From positions 79,405,106 to 79,469,105 of the forward strand of contig NW_023601104.1 of NCBI RefSeq assembly GCF_014898055.3: DNA of 64,000 nt. The letters run 5' to 3'. Positions 34,206 through 46,089 of the stretch are shown piece by piece. Each line of letters starts with the position of its first letter. Position 1 is the first letter of the stretch. This stretch comes from Talpa occidentalis (Eukaryota > Chordata > Mammalia > Eulipotyphla > Talpidae). Under the pieces are notes generated by a model. The model was not told the DNA's origin. It did no database searches and saw only the letters and a program-made list of their open reading frames with translations. The translations under genes were made by a program, and so were the position numbers.

Positions 34206-34253
34206 ACATGAAATGTACAAAATAATGTGCTATCCTACATGAAATGTACAAAA
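34196..34253 (+). repeat. 27-bp perfect tandem duplication
   Basis: 34196-34222 and 34227-34253 are identical (starting gtgctatcctacatg, ending atgtacaaaa), separated by 'taat'. Perfect identity suggests a recent local duplication. Confidence 0.97.
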
Positions 34254-36667
34254 AACTGATTGACAAAGCAGACATGGCTTGAGTAATAGTGTCCAAATCT
34301 TTCCCAACCAAAGGAAATATACAAGTTCCTGCTCTACTGACAGCTTAGTTGGCTGAAAACTCAGTGTGGCCTTGACACCACAGTTCTCAGATTCCCAAAA
34401 GACTGGGAAAGTAAAGAGACTTCTCTGGGAAGAGAACAGCACACAAAGACATTTTCTGTAAAGGTAGTAGGACCTGTGTCTTCCGGAAGTGCGCCTCTCG
34501 TGTCATTCAGCTACAGGATCAGTGTGTTCCAAGGACTTCTCATGACAGCTTCATTTTCTTCACTAAAGTATCTTGTTATTTTAGGCAGCTTGTTATTTAA
34601 ATAGATTTAATTAAACAAAATAAACAGCAATTTGTTGCATCAGATAGGATGACATCAACCCTGAAATGACTGGAGATTTCATCATAGAGTAACCTTGGGA
34701 TATTTCTGAGGTTTGTTTCCTGCCTCTATCTTGTAAAATTCAACATGCTCTTAATTTTTCCAATAGAAGTGACGGTCTGTTTGCAATAACAATGCCACCA
34801 GCTGGCACATTCTTTCCTTTGATTCTCGGAACAATACTCTGAAGTACAAATAGCTGTTGTTATCTTAGTTTTATAGCTGTAAGAATTCAGGTTCAACAAT
34901 GTTAAAGGGTTTCTGGTCCATTTCCCAGCCTCCTGGCCAGCCTCTGACTCAAAACTGCCCTTGTCACCAGAGGATGAAACGCAGCAGCTACATAAGCACT
35001 GAACCAGTCCTTGTTTTTGTTTCCTCCCTACCCACTTCAAAACCCGTGGCTCTCTCATCCAAAAGGAGGAAGACTTCTTTGAGCTAAATGACTCAAAAAA
35101 GAAATGGTCTCCAGACTCACCTTCTAGAATAAATGGGTCTCAAATAAGCACACCTGGATCTGCCCTTACCAAGTCTCTGGTGCTGGCAGGGATTCTTTGA
35201 TGGCTTTCTTTCACTTTTCATCCCCTCCAAACTCTTTCAATCTTTCACTCCCACAGGTAATGTCTAAAGGGTGCAAACTAGTAGCTGTAGCCACCCCAAA
35301 ATCATAGTTGAACTCAAATTATTTACCAACCTTTTCACCTTTACTCCATGATCTGGATGTGGATGTTCTGTGACAAATTGTAAGATGCGGTAGACAAGTC
35401 ACCTGGTATAACTGCCACGTGGAATGAGGTGTGCTTCCTCCCGCCACTCCCGCTGGCTGTTTCACTTGATCTGTCTTGTAAGTAGATGAGTTGGAATGCT
35501 TTGGAGGAAAGGATCTGATCCTAAGATACTACAAGCACTTAAAAGCAGACAAATCTCTGCTGTCATTTGGACACAGGAGTCAGCATGTTCCGAGGATTTA
35601 TGATGATAGGCTCACATTTTCAAAAGTATCCATAATGTCTATTGAAATATAGGCCCAAATTTCTCATCCTACTTCATTAGCCCTTAGCCATGCAGTTATT
35701 AGGAAGGTGGGACTAGTGTCAGAGAATCAGAGAGCAGCTCTGGGCTCAGGTTCTGGATCTATTAGCTTTGTGATGCCAGGGAAGAAAAGGTCACAGTCTA
35801 AATGGGCAGGTGCCCAAGTGAGATGAAACAATTCAAGGAATAGCGGGAGGTCTGGGGCACTGGGGCATACACAAGCGACATAGGCAGGAGCAGCTGGAGC
35901 TCAGGGAGGCTCAGGATGTCACAGCATCAAATGTGGCAGAGGATGGAGACTGAGGACTGAAAACAGAGGGATTAACTGGAAGTCTGCTTTAGAGCAACTG
36001 GGCCTTCCACCTTGCCCGACCCCTGAAACAAGGCCTCAGCTGTCCAGGAAAGGTACAGTCAGACCCCACTCTTGAGAAAAAAAATTGATTAAACATTCAA
36101 CTGAATACCTGGCAAGCTTCAGAAGTGAGGGCAAATGAAATGTGATAAAGCAAAATGCAACACCATAGGAGAAAGGCAAGTGGAAAATGCAAGGGAAAAA
36201 GAAGTCAGACTGTAAAAGGAAGAGCAATCTTCACAAGTGTTTTGCCTCTTTCGAGAACAATATTTATAGGGTCATCTCATTGTAAATGCTGCTTAAATGA
36301 TTTTCATTTTTTAACATCAGTCCATGTGAGAGTTGATGATGATTAAGAACAGAATGTAAATACTCTTCTCCTTGAAGTTGGATGTGGCAGAAGTTGGGAG
36401 GCAGATGCAGGAGACAAGTAGAGGGATGCTCTTTATCTTAGCAAGTCTGAATATCTGAGCAATCAGAAGGCTCTGCCCTTAGTGGGTGAAAAAGAAATAA
36501 AGGTGTACCAATGTCGCAGGGTAATGTACAGAGAAACAGAGAAGTGATGGAACTGTGTAAAGGGAAGAGCAGGTGCTGGTAAAAATGAGATAAATCTTCA
36601 TATATCATGTAAGGAAGGGAAACAAATAAGGCAAACAACCAATCAATCCTTGAAGTACCATTGTTTT
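34254..36667. other. Non-coding, no feature recognised
   Basis: No repeat or gene was recognised by eye. This is one of the longest repeat-poor stretches of the window. Confidence 0.4.
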
Positions 36668-37020
36668 ACATCCTTGACACTGTTTTGACAATATAGGATG
36701 TCCCCCTCAGGTGTTGTCACTGTAACTTTCTCACCACCTAAATATCCATCATCCTCCACCTCATCCATTCTGCTTTCTCCCCCTACCCTGAGCTCACCCC
36801 ACTCTTTCCCCCTTACCCTGAAGAATGGACTGGGGGAAAGAGAAGGTAGGCAGGGGTATTTTTGCTCTTATCTACTAAGTCTCCCACCATCGTGATTTCT
36901 TGCCCCAACCCCCACATCCACCCTTTCCCAACCCCAACCCCTTCACTGTTCTGGTCCCAACTTGTTTATTCATTTAAAACCAGTTTTGTTTTGTTTTGTT
37001 TTGTTTTTTTGGTTTAAAAA
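36668..37020. repeat. Unclassified C/T-rich interspersed repeat, copy A
   Basis: It shares block order with 38300-38533: a CCCCCTCAGGTG-like start, TGT(CC/CA)..CAC, CCACC-AA-TA-CCATC and long CCCT/CCCC pyrimidine runs. It ends with TTTTG repeats at 36986-37010. I do not recognise the family. Confidence 0.4.
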
Positions 37021-37194
37021 GTCAACACTAATCTGACTCAAAGTCTCCACAAACAGCAAATACCAAATTGGAATCTTCCAGTCATTACACAAAATGGGCT
37101 TACAAGCTCTGTAGATCTAGAAGAACCAGCTGGATGGGGATGATGCTGATTTTGATTCTGTGTGTCTGGCATAGGGAAAAAACGGATTAGAGCT

Positions 37195-37560
37195 TGTATA
37201 GTTGTCTATTGCTGTATCACAAATGGCTATAAATGTAGCAGCTTAAAACAACATCCATATTTTATTTCACAATTCTATAGGTCAGAACTTGCCATATCAA
37301 ATGAGTCCGGTGCTTAGAATCTCACTGGCTGAAATCAAGGTGTAGGTCAGGCAGTGCTCCTATTTGGGGACTCTGGCAAGGAAACCATGTTCACATTCAA
37401 GCAGGAGGTTGATAGAATGCAGTCCTTGAAGTTCTAGACTGAGAGCCTGGCTTGCTGGTTGGGTTGTTCTTAGCAACTTGAGGCTTCTCTTTATGTCTTC
37501 AAAGCCAGCCTTGGAATATAGCTCTTGCATTGAAGCCTTTTCTACTTGGAATCTCTCCTC
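37195..37560 (+). repeat. Old interspersed repeat, related to 51468-51995
   Basis: 'gttgtctattgctgtatcac', 'agcttaaaacaacatccata' and 'cacaattctataggtcagaa' are the start of a common medium-length mammalian repeat that also begins at 51476. I recognise the sequence type but do not assign a family name. Confidence 0.65.
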
Positions 37561-37837
37561 CTTTTTTTTTTTTTTTTTTAAAGATTTATTTATTTTTATA
37601 CAAGAACTGGGGCACAAACTAGAGGCGCGGGAGGGTGAGAGGATTCACCAGAGACAGAGTGGGAAGCAGAACAGGCAGACTGACTGAAATGCACTGCTGA
37701 GGGGAGCAGCAGGCGAGACAGGAGAGGTCTGCCCCGCCATGTGGATATCTCCCTCGCCGGGAATTGAACCGGCGCTGCAGAAGCTGCAGACAGCTTCACA
37801 GCGCTGCGCTCAACCTGCTGCACCACCTGGGAGGCCC
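37561..37837 (-). mobile_element. tRNA-derived SINE, older subfamily
   Basis: Reversed full-length copy with a T19 tract, 'aagatttatttattttta', 'gaactggggcacaaactag', B-box complement 'gggaattgaacc' and A-box complement ending 'caccacctgggaggccc'. No convincing TSD by eye; the left flank ctctcctcc and right flank ctgttccttc are only similar. Confidence 0.93.
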
Positions 37838-38299
37838 TGTTCCTTCTTTTGCTGAAGAAAACTGACAGTGTTTAAAAGGCTCAGGTAGTTAGGCCCATCC
37901 AGATTATCTCCTTATCTTAAAATCAACCAATTAGTAGCTTAACTCACATTTACAAGATTCTTTCTGCCATGTAACATGACATAATCCCAGGAGTAACACC
38001 TGGAGACAAAGGTCATGGGTGGGGACCACTTTATCCTTCTACAACACTGAGAAAATGGCTTATTTTTATATATTATATGTTATATAATAAAAACAACATA
38101 GGAAAGTATGAAGAGGGATTTTTTTTTTTTTTTTACAGTGCCCCAGTGGCAATTTCTATAAACAAGCAACATTTGTAATCATCATTTCAACAGGTCCCTG
38201 TGCATAGAAACAGAGCAGAAAGATCTTCGGATATCAGTGGGGATTTACTCTGCAGGCTGTTTTTAAGTAACATTATTAAAATTAATTTTCTTAAGTGAT
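37838..38299. other. Non-coding, A/T-rich
   Basis: A T16 run lies at about 38119-38134 and an AT-rich patch at 38064-38092. No feature recognised. Confidence 0.35.
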
Positions 38300-38533
38300 T
38301 TTTTTACTGTAGTGTCATTGGTTTACATCGTTGTTAGTATTTTGGAAGCATAGCACCTCCCCCTTCAGGTGTGGTCTCCATAGCACACCCACCACCAAGG
38401 TACCCACTGTCGCCTGCCAGAGTTCTTTGTGCCCCCCTCCCACTTCCCGCTCCCTGTCTAACCCCTCCCCGTCTCCCAGCCCTCTCACCCCTCATGCCTC
38501 AGGTCTATAGTCAGCTTTCAAAGGTTGGTTTTA
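38300..38533. repeat. Unclassified C/T-rich interspersed repeat, copy B
   Basis: Blocks 'gcatagcacctcccccttca', 'gtgtggtctccatagcacac' and 'caccaccaaggtacccactg', then CCCC/CCCT runs, parallel copy A at 36668-37020. Copy B is the better preserved. Its right end coincides with the TSD of the next SINE. Confidence 0.4.
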
Positions 38534-38696
38534 TTTTTTTAAAAGATTTATTTATTTATTTATGCATACAAGAACTGGGGTACAGGCCAGAAGTGTGGGG
38601 GGTGAGAGGATTCACCAGGGACAGAGTGGGGAACAGAACAGGCGGATTGACTGAATTACACTGCTGAGTGGAGCAGTGGGTGAGGCAGGAGAGTTC
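38534..38696 (-). mobile_element. 5'-truncated SINE, older subfamily
   Basis: Reversed copy retaining only the 3' part: tail, 'gaactggggtacaggccag', body to 'gtgggtgaggcaggagag', then it stops, so the tRNA-like half is absent. A 16-bp TSD with one mismatch (tcaaaggttggtttta / tcaaatgttggtttta) lies at 38518-38533 and 38697-38712, so the truncation happened at insertion. Confidence 0.92.
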
Positions 38697-38712
38697 TCAA
38701 ATGTTGGTTTTA

Positions 38713-41339
38713 AAGTGTGTCTTTGTCTGAACCTTTGTTTGGTTTATAGAAAACAAAACTGAAGTAAAATAGGAGTTGCTGGACTCCAGCTAAATGTTGC
38801 TATACCACAAAAATTCTCCCAAGTAGTCTCTTTAAAGGTAAGAAAAAATAATATGCATATCAGTAAGAGCTGGGATCCTGCTTCCTTTGAAAAACTATAG
38901 TTCATGCATTTTGGCATGATTATTTGTACATGTACATACTCACAAGTCCTCCCACTGACTTTCCCTTCACTTCCCAATTTTGTTAAGTATATAATTATTT
39001 TTACAGTGTAAGAGTTTGCAATGTTTACATTTTGTTCTTAAACCATCAGTTCCACAGCTGTTTAGTCTTACATTCTATACTTAAAACAGTTCAAAACTTA
39101 ACTTCAGTGTTTTTTAAAATCCTCAGTTCTTCTCTTGAATCATTTTGATCCATCTCTTTGTTGACTGGATTTCAGTATAAAGAACTTTTTTCAAGAACAT
39201 GGAAACCCCAAGCTCTCTCATGCTCAGAAATGGCTATCAGTAGCCTCTATGGCAGGACAACCAAGTAGACTATAATTCATGAGTCGCTTCTTCATGTCTT
39301 TAAATGTATAGACCCTACTTCATTGTCATTTAATATTATATGTTGTTATTGATTTTTTTTAAAACTGATGTGTCTTACTATTGATCACTCTGTAGCAATT
39401 TTACCTTGACACAGGGTATGCACTCTACCTCCTGACTCAAGTCTTCATTCCAGTTCTGGGTCTGAGTGATTCTTCAGGGATGCCAATTATTCATCTATTG
39501 GATCTCACTTGTTTATTTACAGGAACCATCCAATTTTCTGTAATGCTCCTTCCATATTGTGCCAATGTATTTTTATTTGTTTTTATTCTGTTTGTGGTGA
39601 TTCTACAGTGGCTGTCCTCTCTTTCCTTTTGTTTTTATCCTCTGTTGTTGCTTTTTCATTCCTTATTTGTCCCCTCGAGTCTCCTATTTGAGATTAAAAA
39701 AATTTTAAAGAGGCATAATTCTGTTGGCTGAAGAACCGCATGGGGAGAGGTGGAAGAAGGATGTTGAGGTGCTTGCTAATTGTACGTTGGTGTGTTCCTA
39801 ATCTGTTAGTTTCTTCTCCATGAGAGACTGTCTTTGAGAGTCTCAGGTTCTGGTTCTCAGGTGGTTACTTGAAGCCCCCAGGCTAAGCTGTCTGGGTTAA
39901 AAATCCAGCATTTGCTCCTCTACCTTCTTCCCTGTTCTCATCTCCAGGAAACATCTTTGACTTAGTGGCCAAGTCAAAGACAACAGTAAGTAACCACAGC
40001 CTGATTCTCCTTGATACCCACCTTCCCTCCTGTCACACTGGTACTTCACAAAAACACTGCCTGTTTTTCCCATGGGGTTCTTGAATCTTGTGACTCAAAT
40101 CTAAATTTCCGTCATTTGGGTATCTCTTCTACAATTTTTGCTCAACTGTGCACCTCCCCTAGTGTATTCAATAGTTTCTGAATCCATTTCCACTTTTTAC
40201 TTTTTTGAAAAGGAGATATATTACCTTCATAAATGACAAGCCAGTGTCACTTGCTATAAATAAGAAGTAACTGCTAAAATAAATGTAGTGAAAATAAAAT
40301 AAGGTCAGTAGGTTTTGTCTAGATACAGTTGTCTGCTGAGTCTGAGGTCTCTATCTGGTTAGAAAGAGAGATCAGTACAAAGAGAAGTGGAGATAAGTTA
40401 AAGTCCGTTTGGCGCCCAACCAAGACTTTCTTGGTTTCACACATGAAAGAGAACCTTAAAATGAATCACCTTTTTCATTAAGTTATTTGATATAATTAAA
40501 TGACTGTGTATCTCGCCTAACCTTATTTCCTGTTCCCCTAGTAATCCAAATCCTCCCTGTATATGGGAAACCCCACTCCAGTGCAAGGACTCAGTTCTTT
40601 GGGACTGTGACACTAACATCTAGGGAACCAGATTTCCTGCTGCAGCTGGAGCCAGTGCATGTCAACTGGAGAGTGAGGCACCCATTTCAGTACAGACTGT
40701 GCAGTACTTGGCAGGCATACCTTATGGCTTGTGGTTTGAGGTTGTGAGAGTTTCCTTGTTTCATTAAAAATGGGTCTTTTTCTTTGCTTTGTTTTGCTTT
40801 TTTGGTTGTTACTTCCGGAAGATTTCAAGGAGTGGGGGAGGAAAGGAGTCAAAATGTATTTACCACCTTTAACTGGATATATATGTGATGTGCCTGCCTC
40901 TGAGGCCTCTCCCAGCTGTGCCTGGGCTGGCACAGGTCCATACAGCCAGATCTCAGAACGGATCTTCTGACTCAGCTGAGTGCTCAGATCTGCTGCATTC
41001 GGAAGTTTCTCAACTTTGCAGGACTATCTAGACTGCCAGAGGGGACGGTGAACAGATGGCCCAAATGCTGCTGCCTATCCCCCAAATTTCCTTTTTTTTT
41101 TTAGTTTCTTCTACTATAAATCCTGACAAGGTCACCATTTATGCCAAGGATATATCCATGGCATAAATCAATATTTTCCAACAGGTTTTTGAAACATGCA
41201 GATTATTAGTTTTCATCCCACTTTTCTAATCCAATATATGTCAGGGATAGACCTGATTAGAATGTCTTTTTAAAAAACCCACCCAAGTGAGTCTGATGTG
41301 AATATAGGGAATTATTGGCTTTTATTCCCTCCCCACACC
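38713..41339. other. Non-coding, no feature recognised
   Basis: No repeat or gene recognised. Short open frames only. Confidence 0.35.
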
Positions 41340-41660
41340 AGGCCTTATATCCCCTCGACCCACACCCCATCTAACCTCAGCCTCCTCCTTTGTTTATAAT
41401 GTGTACTGGTTTTGTAAGTATTTTGTTTTGACTTATCGTCCAGCATTCGTCTTTGTCCTTCTAACTTGCTTGACCGTACATCATTCCCTCCAACTCCTTC
41501 CATTTTGCCGTAAGTGGCAGCACAGCTTCTCTGCTCCTGGCTGACGAGTATTACCCGGCCCCGCTGGGCCACATCTTCCGGATTCAATCGGTTGACCGGC
41601 ACCTGCCCACTGTGTACTCGTGCGCATGCGCCTTCCCCACACCCTGTGTGTGCGGCCACA
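41340..41660 (-). promoter_or_regulatory. Candidate CpG-rich minor promoter / alternative first exon
   Basis: About a dozen CpGs fall within roughly 200 bp in an otherwise CpG-poor area. The palindromic NRF1-type site 'tgcgcatgcgc' is at 41621-41631. An ETS/GABP site (CCGGAAG on the minus strand) is at 41575-41581. A YY1-like CAAAATGG lies at 41500-41507 around a minus-strand ATG (41501-41503). That ATG opens a 52-codon frame to 41345 which I do not recognise (it begins MEGVGGNDVR). NRF1, then ETS, then YY1/ATG is a typical order for TATA-less promoters. It would point left, the predicted DGLUCY direction. The function is inferred. Confidence 0.4.
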
Positions 41661-41852
41661 CAGCATGGCACCCCAACTCCATTTAATTTGGTGTTCTCAG
41701 CCACTGCCTTTCCATTTTTCTTCCTACCCCATCTAGTACCAGCACAACTTCTGAAAAGTTGCTACTGTTTCAAAACTCCAATTTGCTCTCATTTGCCATC
41801 CACTACTGGAGTGGTTCTATATTATAAACTCGGTTGTTCAAGATATCACTTG

Positions 41853-42131
41853 GGGCCTCCCCGGTGGCGCAGCAGTTGAGCACCGGGTTGCGAAGCTGCC
41901 CGCAGCCTATGCAGCGCCAGTTCGATCCCTAGCTGCCCCCGGCCACCGGAGGAGGGTCCCACATGGCGTGCAGACCTCTCCTGCCACCCGCTGCTCCCCT
42001 CAGCAGTGTACTTCGGTCCTTCTGCCTGCTCTGCTCCCCGCTCTGGCTCTGGTGAATTCTCTCACCCTCCCGCGCTTCTGACTGTACCCAGTGCTTGTAT
42101 AAATAAATAAATAAAAATAAATAAAAAAAAA
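41853..42131 (+). mobile_element. Full-length tRNA-derived SINE, younger subfamily
   Basis: Best-preserved forward copy: 'ggggcctccccggtggcgca', B box 'ccagttcgatccct', 'ggccaccggaggagggtccc', 'ctgactgtacccagtgc' and AATAAATAAATAAAAATAAAT tail. The TSD is 'atatcacttgg' at 41843-41853 and 'atatcagttgg' at 42132-42142 (10 of 11). Confidence 0.95.
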
Positions 42132-42142
42132 ATATCAGTTGG

Positions 42143-42265
42143 TGAGTTTTTTTTAAAAAAGGCCCCAATCCAGGCCCCACCCCAGGCCAATTAAGTCACT
42201 TTTCACAGGTGAGAGTTTTTATCCTAACTGATCCCAATGCTGCCCTGAGGTTGAGAACTGCTGTT
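42143..42265. mobile_element. Possible MER20/MER5-like hAT remnant
   Basis: 'ccccaatccaggccccaccc' and 'ctgaggttgagaactgctg' resemble one end of a small hAT element. Much of the middle is unclear. Confidence 0.4.
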
Positions 42266-42801
42266 TTACTCGCTTCTGTTACCTCCAGCTCCTGGACTCC
42301 AATGTGTTCTCCCAAGACAGCCATTTATCTTTAGTTTCCCTGCCTTGGCTCCCAGCTTGGGCCCCAGGGGCACTCATTTTAACCAGGTTGTTGCCCCTTT
42401 GCTTATCTGCAGCCCTAAGAGGGAAGGTAAGATACTAGAGGAAGACTTTTAACCATCCTGATTCAGGCTTGCTAACTCCACCTGAGCCCCCAGAGCTAGG
42501 CAGCAATTACCCAGCTGGATTGCTATATTTATTTTCCATTGTAACTGTTCCAAAACGTTTCCACTATCCTCATATCCCAAGTTCATCACTTCCCATCTCC
42601 AGGATCTCTCAGCACAGTACTTGGATCTCTGAAATAAGCTCGTTGCTATGTGTGCACATCTGAGAAGCTTCTAACTGCAGGTAGAATCAGCTCATAGGGC
42701 TTATTCTGCTTTACTAAGAGTATCCCCTCAGTTGGTCCCTCTTTTTATATTACTTCTTAAATATAGGCTTCTGACTCTCTCATTCATTCACCAAACATTA
42801 A
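42266..42801. other. Non-coding, no feature recognised
   Basis: Nothing recognised. Confidence 0.35.
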
Positions 42802-42814
42802 CTGACAGCCCTTT

Positions 42815-43087
42815 ATTTCTTTTTTTTTTAAAGAATTATTTATTTATACAAGAACTGGGGTATAGGCCAGATGCGCGGGAGGGTGAGAAGATTCACCAGA
42901 GACAGAGCAGGGAACAGAACAGGCAGGCTGACGAAATACACTGCTGAGGGGAGCAGCAGGCAAGACAGGAGCTATCTGCTGTGCCATGTGGGATTCTCCC
43001 CGGCTGGCCAGGATCGAACCTGTGCTGCAGAGGCTGCAGACAGCTTCACAGTGTGGCGCTCAACCACCTGCACCATCAGGGAGGTCC
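42815..43087 (-). mobile_element. tRNA-derived SINE, older subfamily
   Basis: Reversed full-length copy with 'gaactggggtataggccag', B-box complement 'aggatcgaacctg', and right end 'caccatcagggaggtcc'. Perfect 13-bp TSD 'ctgacagcccttt' at 42802-42814 and 43088-43100. Confidence 0.95.
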
Positions 43088-43100
43088 CTGACAGCCCTTT

Positions 43101-43447
43101 TCTACTGAGAAAAGATGACCAAGATATCACCAAGTTTACAAGATGGTTCATGCCTGCCTTCAGCCCATCCTCCCTCCCACCTGCTATAATGAAGGACTGG
43201 GGGCCTCCCCCTATCAAAGGCAAGTCCCTCCATCAGTCCATGCTCCCAGGCCTGTCCACTTTTTCAAAGATTCTCTTCATTGGTTATCTGACTTCTTCCC
43301 TGTCGACTCACCCTTCATCATTCAAACATATAGGCATTTCATTTTAATCATTTTATAGAAACAAACAGAAAATGACCAGTAGAATATCATAGTCATAGCT
43401 ATGCATAAGCAAGGAAGGACTCACCAATGGATGCTAAACTAGTGGGC
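43101..43447. other. Non-coding, no feature recognised
   Basis: Nothing recognised between the two SINEs. Confidence 0.35.
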
Positions 43448-43462
43448 AAAAGTTTAAGGAGA

Positions 43463-43727
43463 GGGGTCTCCCTGGTGGCGCAAGGGGTTAAACATAACAC
43501 TGTGAAGCTCTCTGCAGCCTCTGTAGCATGAGTTCAATTCCTGGCCAGGGAGCTACCCATAGGCAAGCAGACCTCTCTTGTCTCCCCCGCTGCTCCCCTC
43601 AGCAGTGTATTTCAGCCAGTCTGCTTGTTCTGTTTCCCACTCTGTTTCTGGTGAACCCTCTCACCTCATGCACCTCTGGCCTGTACCCCAGTTCTTGTAT
43701 ACATAAATAAAATAAAAATCTTAAAAA
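43463..43727 (+). mobile_element. tRNA-derived SINE, older subfamily
   Basis: Forward copy: 'ggggtctccctggtggcgca' start, diverged B box 'gagttcaattcct', 'cctgtaccccagttcttgt', tail ATACATAAATAAAATAAAAATCTT. TSD 'aaaagtttaaggaga' at 43448-43462 and 'aaaagtttaacgaga' at 43728-43742 (14 of 15). Confidence 0.95.
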
Positions 43728-43742
43728 AAAAGTTTAACGAGA

Positions 43743-44099
43743 AACAGGATATTTGCGTAGTCTAAAAGTATCATCTAAGTATCTTACACTCCCTTCCAAT
43801 ATTTATACATTACAATGGGAAAAATAGTAACTTTACAGTAGGGAAATCTGGCAAACACTACCTAAACAAGCATTCATGGTCACCACCACCGTTACTAGAA
43901 TACAAGCTCCTTGCACACTTGCATGAACCGAGGAAGTGTAAGTCATATTTAATCATGGGAAATCAGACACACTCAAATGAAAGGATAATCTATGAAAAAA
44001 GTACTTGACAAGTACTTTTCCTAAGAATTAAGGTCACAAAAGGCAAGGAAAGACTGAGGAGCTGCTACAGGCAGGAGAGGACTTGGGAGCCACGACAAA
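43743..44099. other. Non-coding, no feature recognised
   Basis: Nothing recognised. Confidence 0.35.
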
Positions 44100-44452
44100 T
44101 AAATGCAACATGGGATCCTGGCCTGGATCCTGGAACAAGAAAAGGCAAGACTGTGTGCCAACAAAACTTTGCTTATGGACACTGAAATTTAGTTTTCACA
44201 TGTCACTGTATGTCTTCTTTTTTTAATTCTTTTTCAACCATCACCATATATAAAACCACCTTTAATGGAGAAAGTGGTGGCATCCGTAGAGCCTGTAGTT
44301 AATTTGCTTAATTGTGCCTATGTGAGTTTCTTGGTTTTGAGATGTAGTGTGCTAGGTAACATATTAAACTGGGTTGAGGGTATGTGGGAACTCTGTTCTA
44401 TTTTTGCAACTCCTTTGCAAGTTAAAATTTTTTTTAAATAAAAAATAAAAGA
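44100..44452 (+). mobile_element. Old L1 3' end carrying a hAT fragment
   Basis: 'gggatcctggcctggatcct' and 'ggaacaagaaaaggcaag' at the left, then 'gtagttaatttgcttaattg', 'gggttgagggtatgtgggaa' and 'ctctgttctatttttgcaac' plus an A/T-rich end at the right, follow an old L1 3' UTR. Between them (about 44160-44270) 'aaaactttgcttatggacac', 'tgaaatttagttttcacatg' and 'tttttcaaccatcaccatat' match the interior of the hAT family also seen at 46090 and 32261. Confidence 0.6.
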
Positions 44453-46089
44453 AGCAATCCTCTCCTGGGGATCCTTCCAGCTAGGACCTTACTTCTCTAT
44501 TTTTCTGCAGAGGCAAACCTTGAAAAGGATGTCCACACACACTGTTTTTACTCCCTCATCTCTCATCTGCTCTACGGTAACTGCTTTAGGCATTGACAAC
44601 AATGACATGCAAGTTAGCAAATTCATGGAATCTCTCCAGGCCTCATTTTATGGGGCACTTGACAGCTCACTCCTCCCTTCTTCTTGAAACACTTTGGCTT
44701 CCAAGATACTTAAGTCTCTAATTTTTCCTCCTACACTCTTGGTTCCACTTTCTCATTTCAACTTCTCAATGGTGAAATTGCAGAAACTTCAGTCCTGGGA
44801 TCTTTTTCTCTTCCTTCTGCATATTCTGTCCCAGGCTATCTTATTCATACCTCTGGCCTCAAATACCATTTTTTCCAATAATTCTTAAATGTCTATCTTT
44901 ACCCAGATCTCCAGACTCCTATATCCACATGGCTACTAAATATTGGCACTGGGTAACTCCAAATTAAACTCTTGATAGTCTCCCTGATAGGTGCTTCTTC
45001 TTTAATCCTCTTTCTCATGAAATGGTCCCAACAACCTCTTCCACTTACCTAGTGGTTCTTGCTAGTCACTTTGGTGTCGATTCACCTGTGAAGTAGTCAG
45101 AGCAGGCTAGATAATGCATTGGTAGCAAGCAACCCCAACATCTCAGTCACTTACACCTAAAAAGATTATTTATTCCCCCTCACTTCACAATCTCACATAG
45201 GTCAGGTTGACTCAGGGCTTCATGGCTCCCCAGAATTGTGGCATCTCCATATTCAACATGTGGCCTTTGTGGTTGCTGTGGAAAGAAAAAATCTGCACGG
45301 GATTTTTGGGCCTGGAAATGGCAGCTATATCTGCCCACAACCTACTGGTCAAATCACAGTCATGTGACCCTAACTTAACTGCAAAAAAGGGTGGGAAAAT
45401 AGTCTTTCTGTGTATCCAGGAAGAGGAAACAAGATTGGTGAATATCAAACCAGTCTCTACCACATCCTGGTTAAAATCTACTCATCTTTAATGACTCAGC
45501 TTAAATAGTGCTTCTATAAGAGGCCTTCCATCTCCTCCAATCTAAACGTGGACTCCTGATATACTCTACTGTAGCATCCTAAAATTTTCCTGTATAGCTT
45601 GATCACAGTGGAAAGGTTACATTTCCTTATGTGATTATTTTATATTTATTTCCATTTCTACACTATAGGCTCCCTATAGTGGATCTGTTTGCTCTCACTA
45701 TATTTTAGTATCTTGGATCTGTTTTGCTCCCACTATATTTATAGTATCCATACCAGTACTTGGTATATTATATGTAAAAGTTGAGTGAACAAGCGGACAA
45801 TTACACAGTATTCTTCCCTGGCTCCCAGCAGCACACTGCTTTGGGAGGAGGAAGACACGTTAGTAGGCAGTCATGGTTTAGGGAGATAAATGTCCCAGGA
45901 AGGTAAGCCCAGGGAGCTGAGGAAAGCCTGCAAGGGCTTCCAAGGCTTCTCTGCTTTCTCTTCCTTGGCAGCTAAATCCAGAAGTCTGCAAATTGCAACC
46001 TGGCTAGCTGCCTGTCACTATATGGCTCAGAAGTGAATTATGGCTTTTATATTTTCAAATGATTGAAAAAGTACTAAAAGAGGAGGAAT
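44453..46089. other. Non-coding with local imperfect duplication at 45678-45749
   Basis: The words ggatctgttt-gctc-cactatatt-tagtatc occur twice in succession (about 45679-45711 and 45715-45748), an imperfect tandem duplication. 45105-45250 resembles the start of another old repeat ('caagcaaccccaacatctca'). No gene recognised. Confidence 0.45.

Noticed and set aside
41853..41930. A-box/B-box sequences at SINE heads as tRNA genes
   Set aside because: They are the tRNA-like 5' ends of SINEs; they continue into the SINE body and tail and repeat 16 times in the window.
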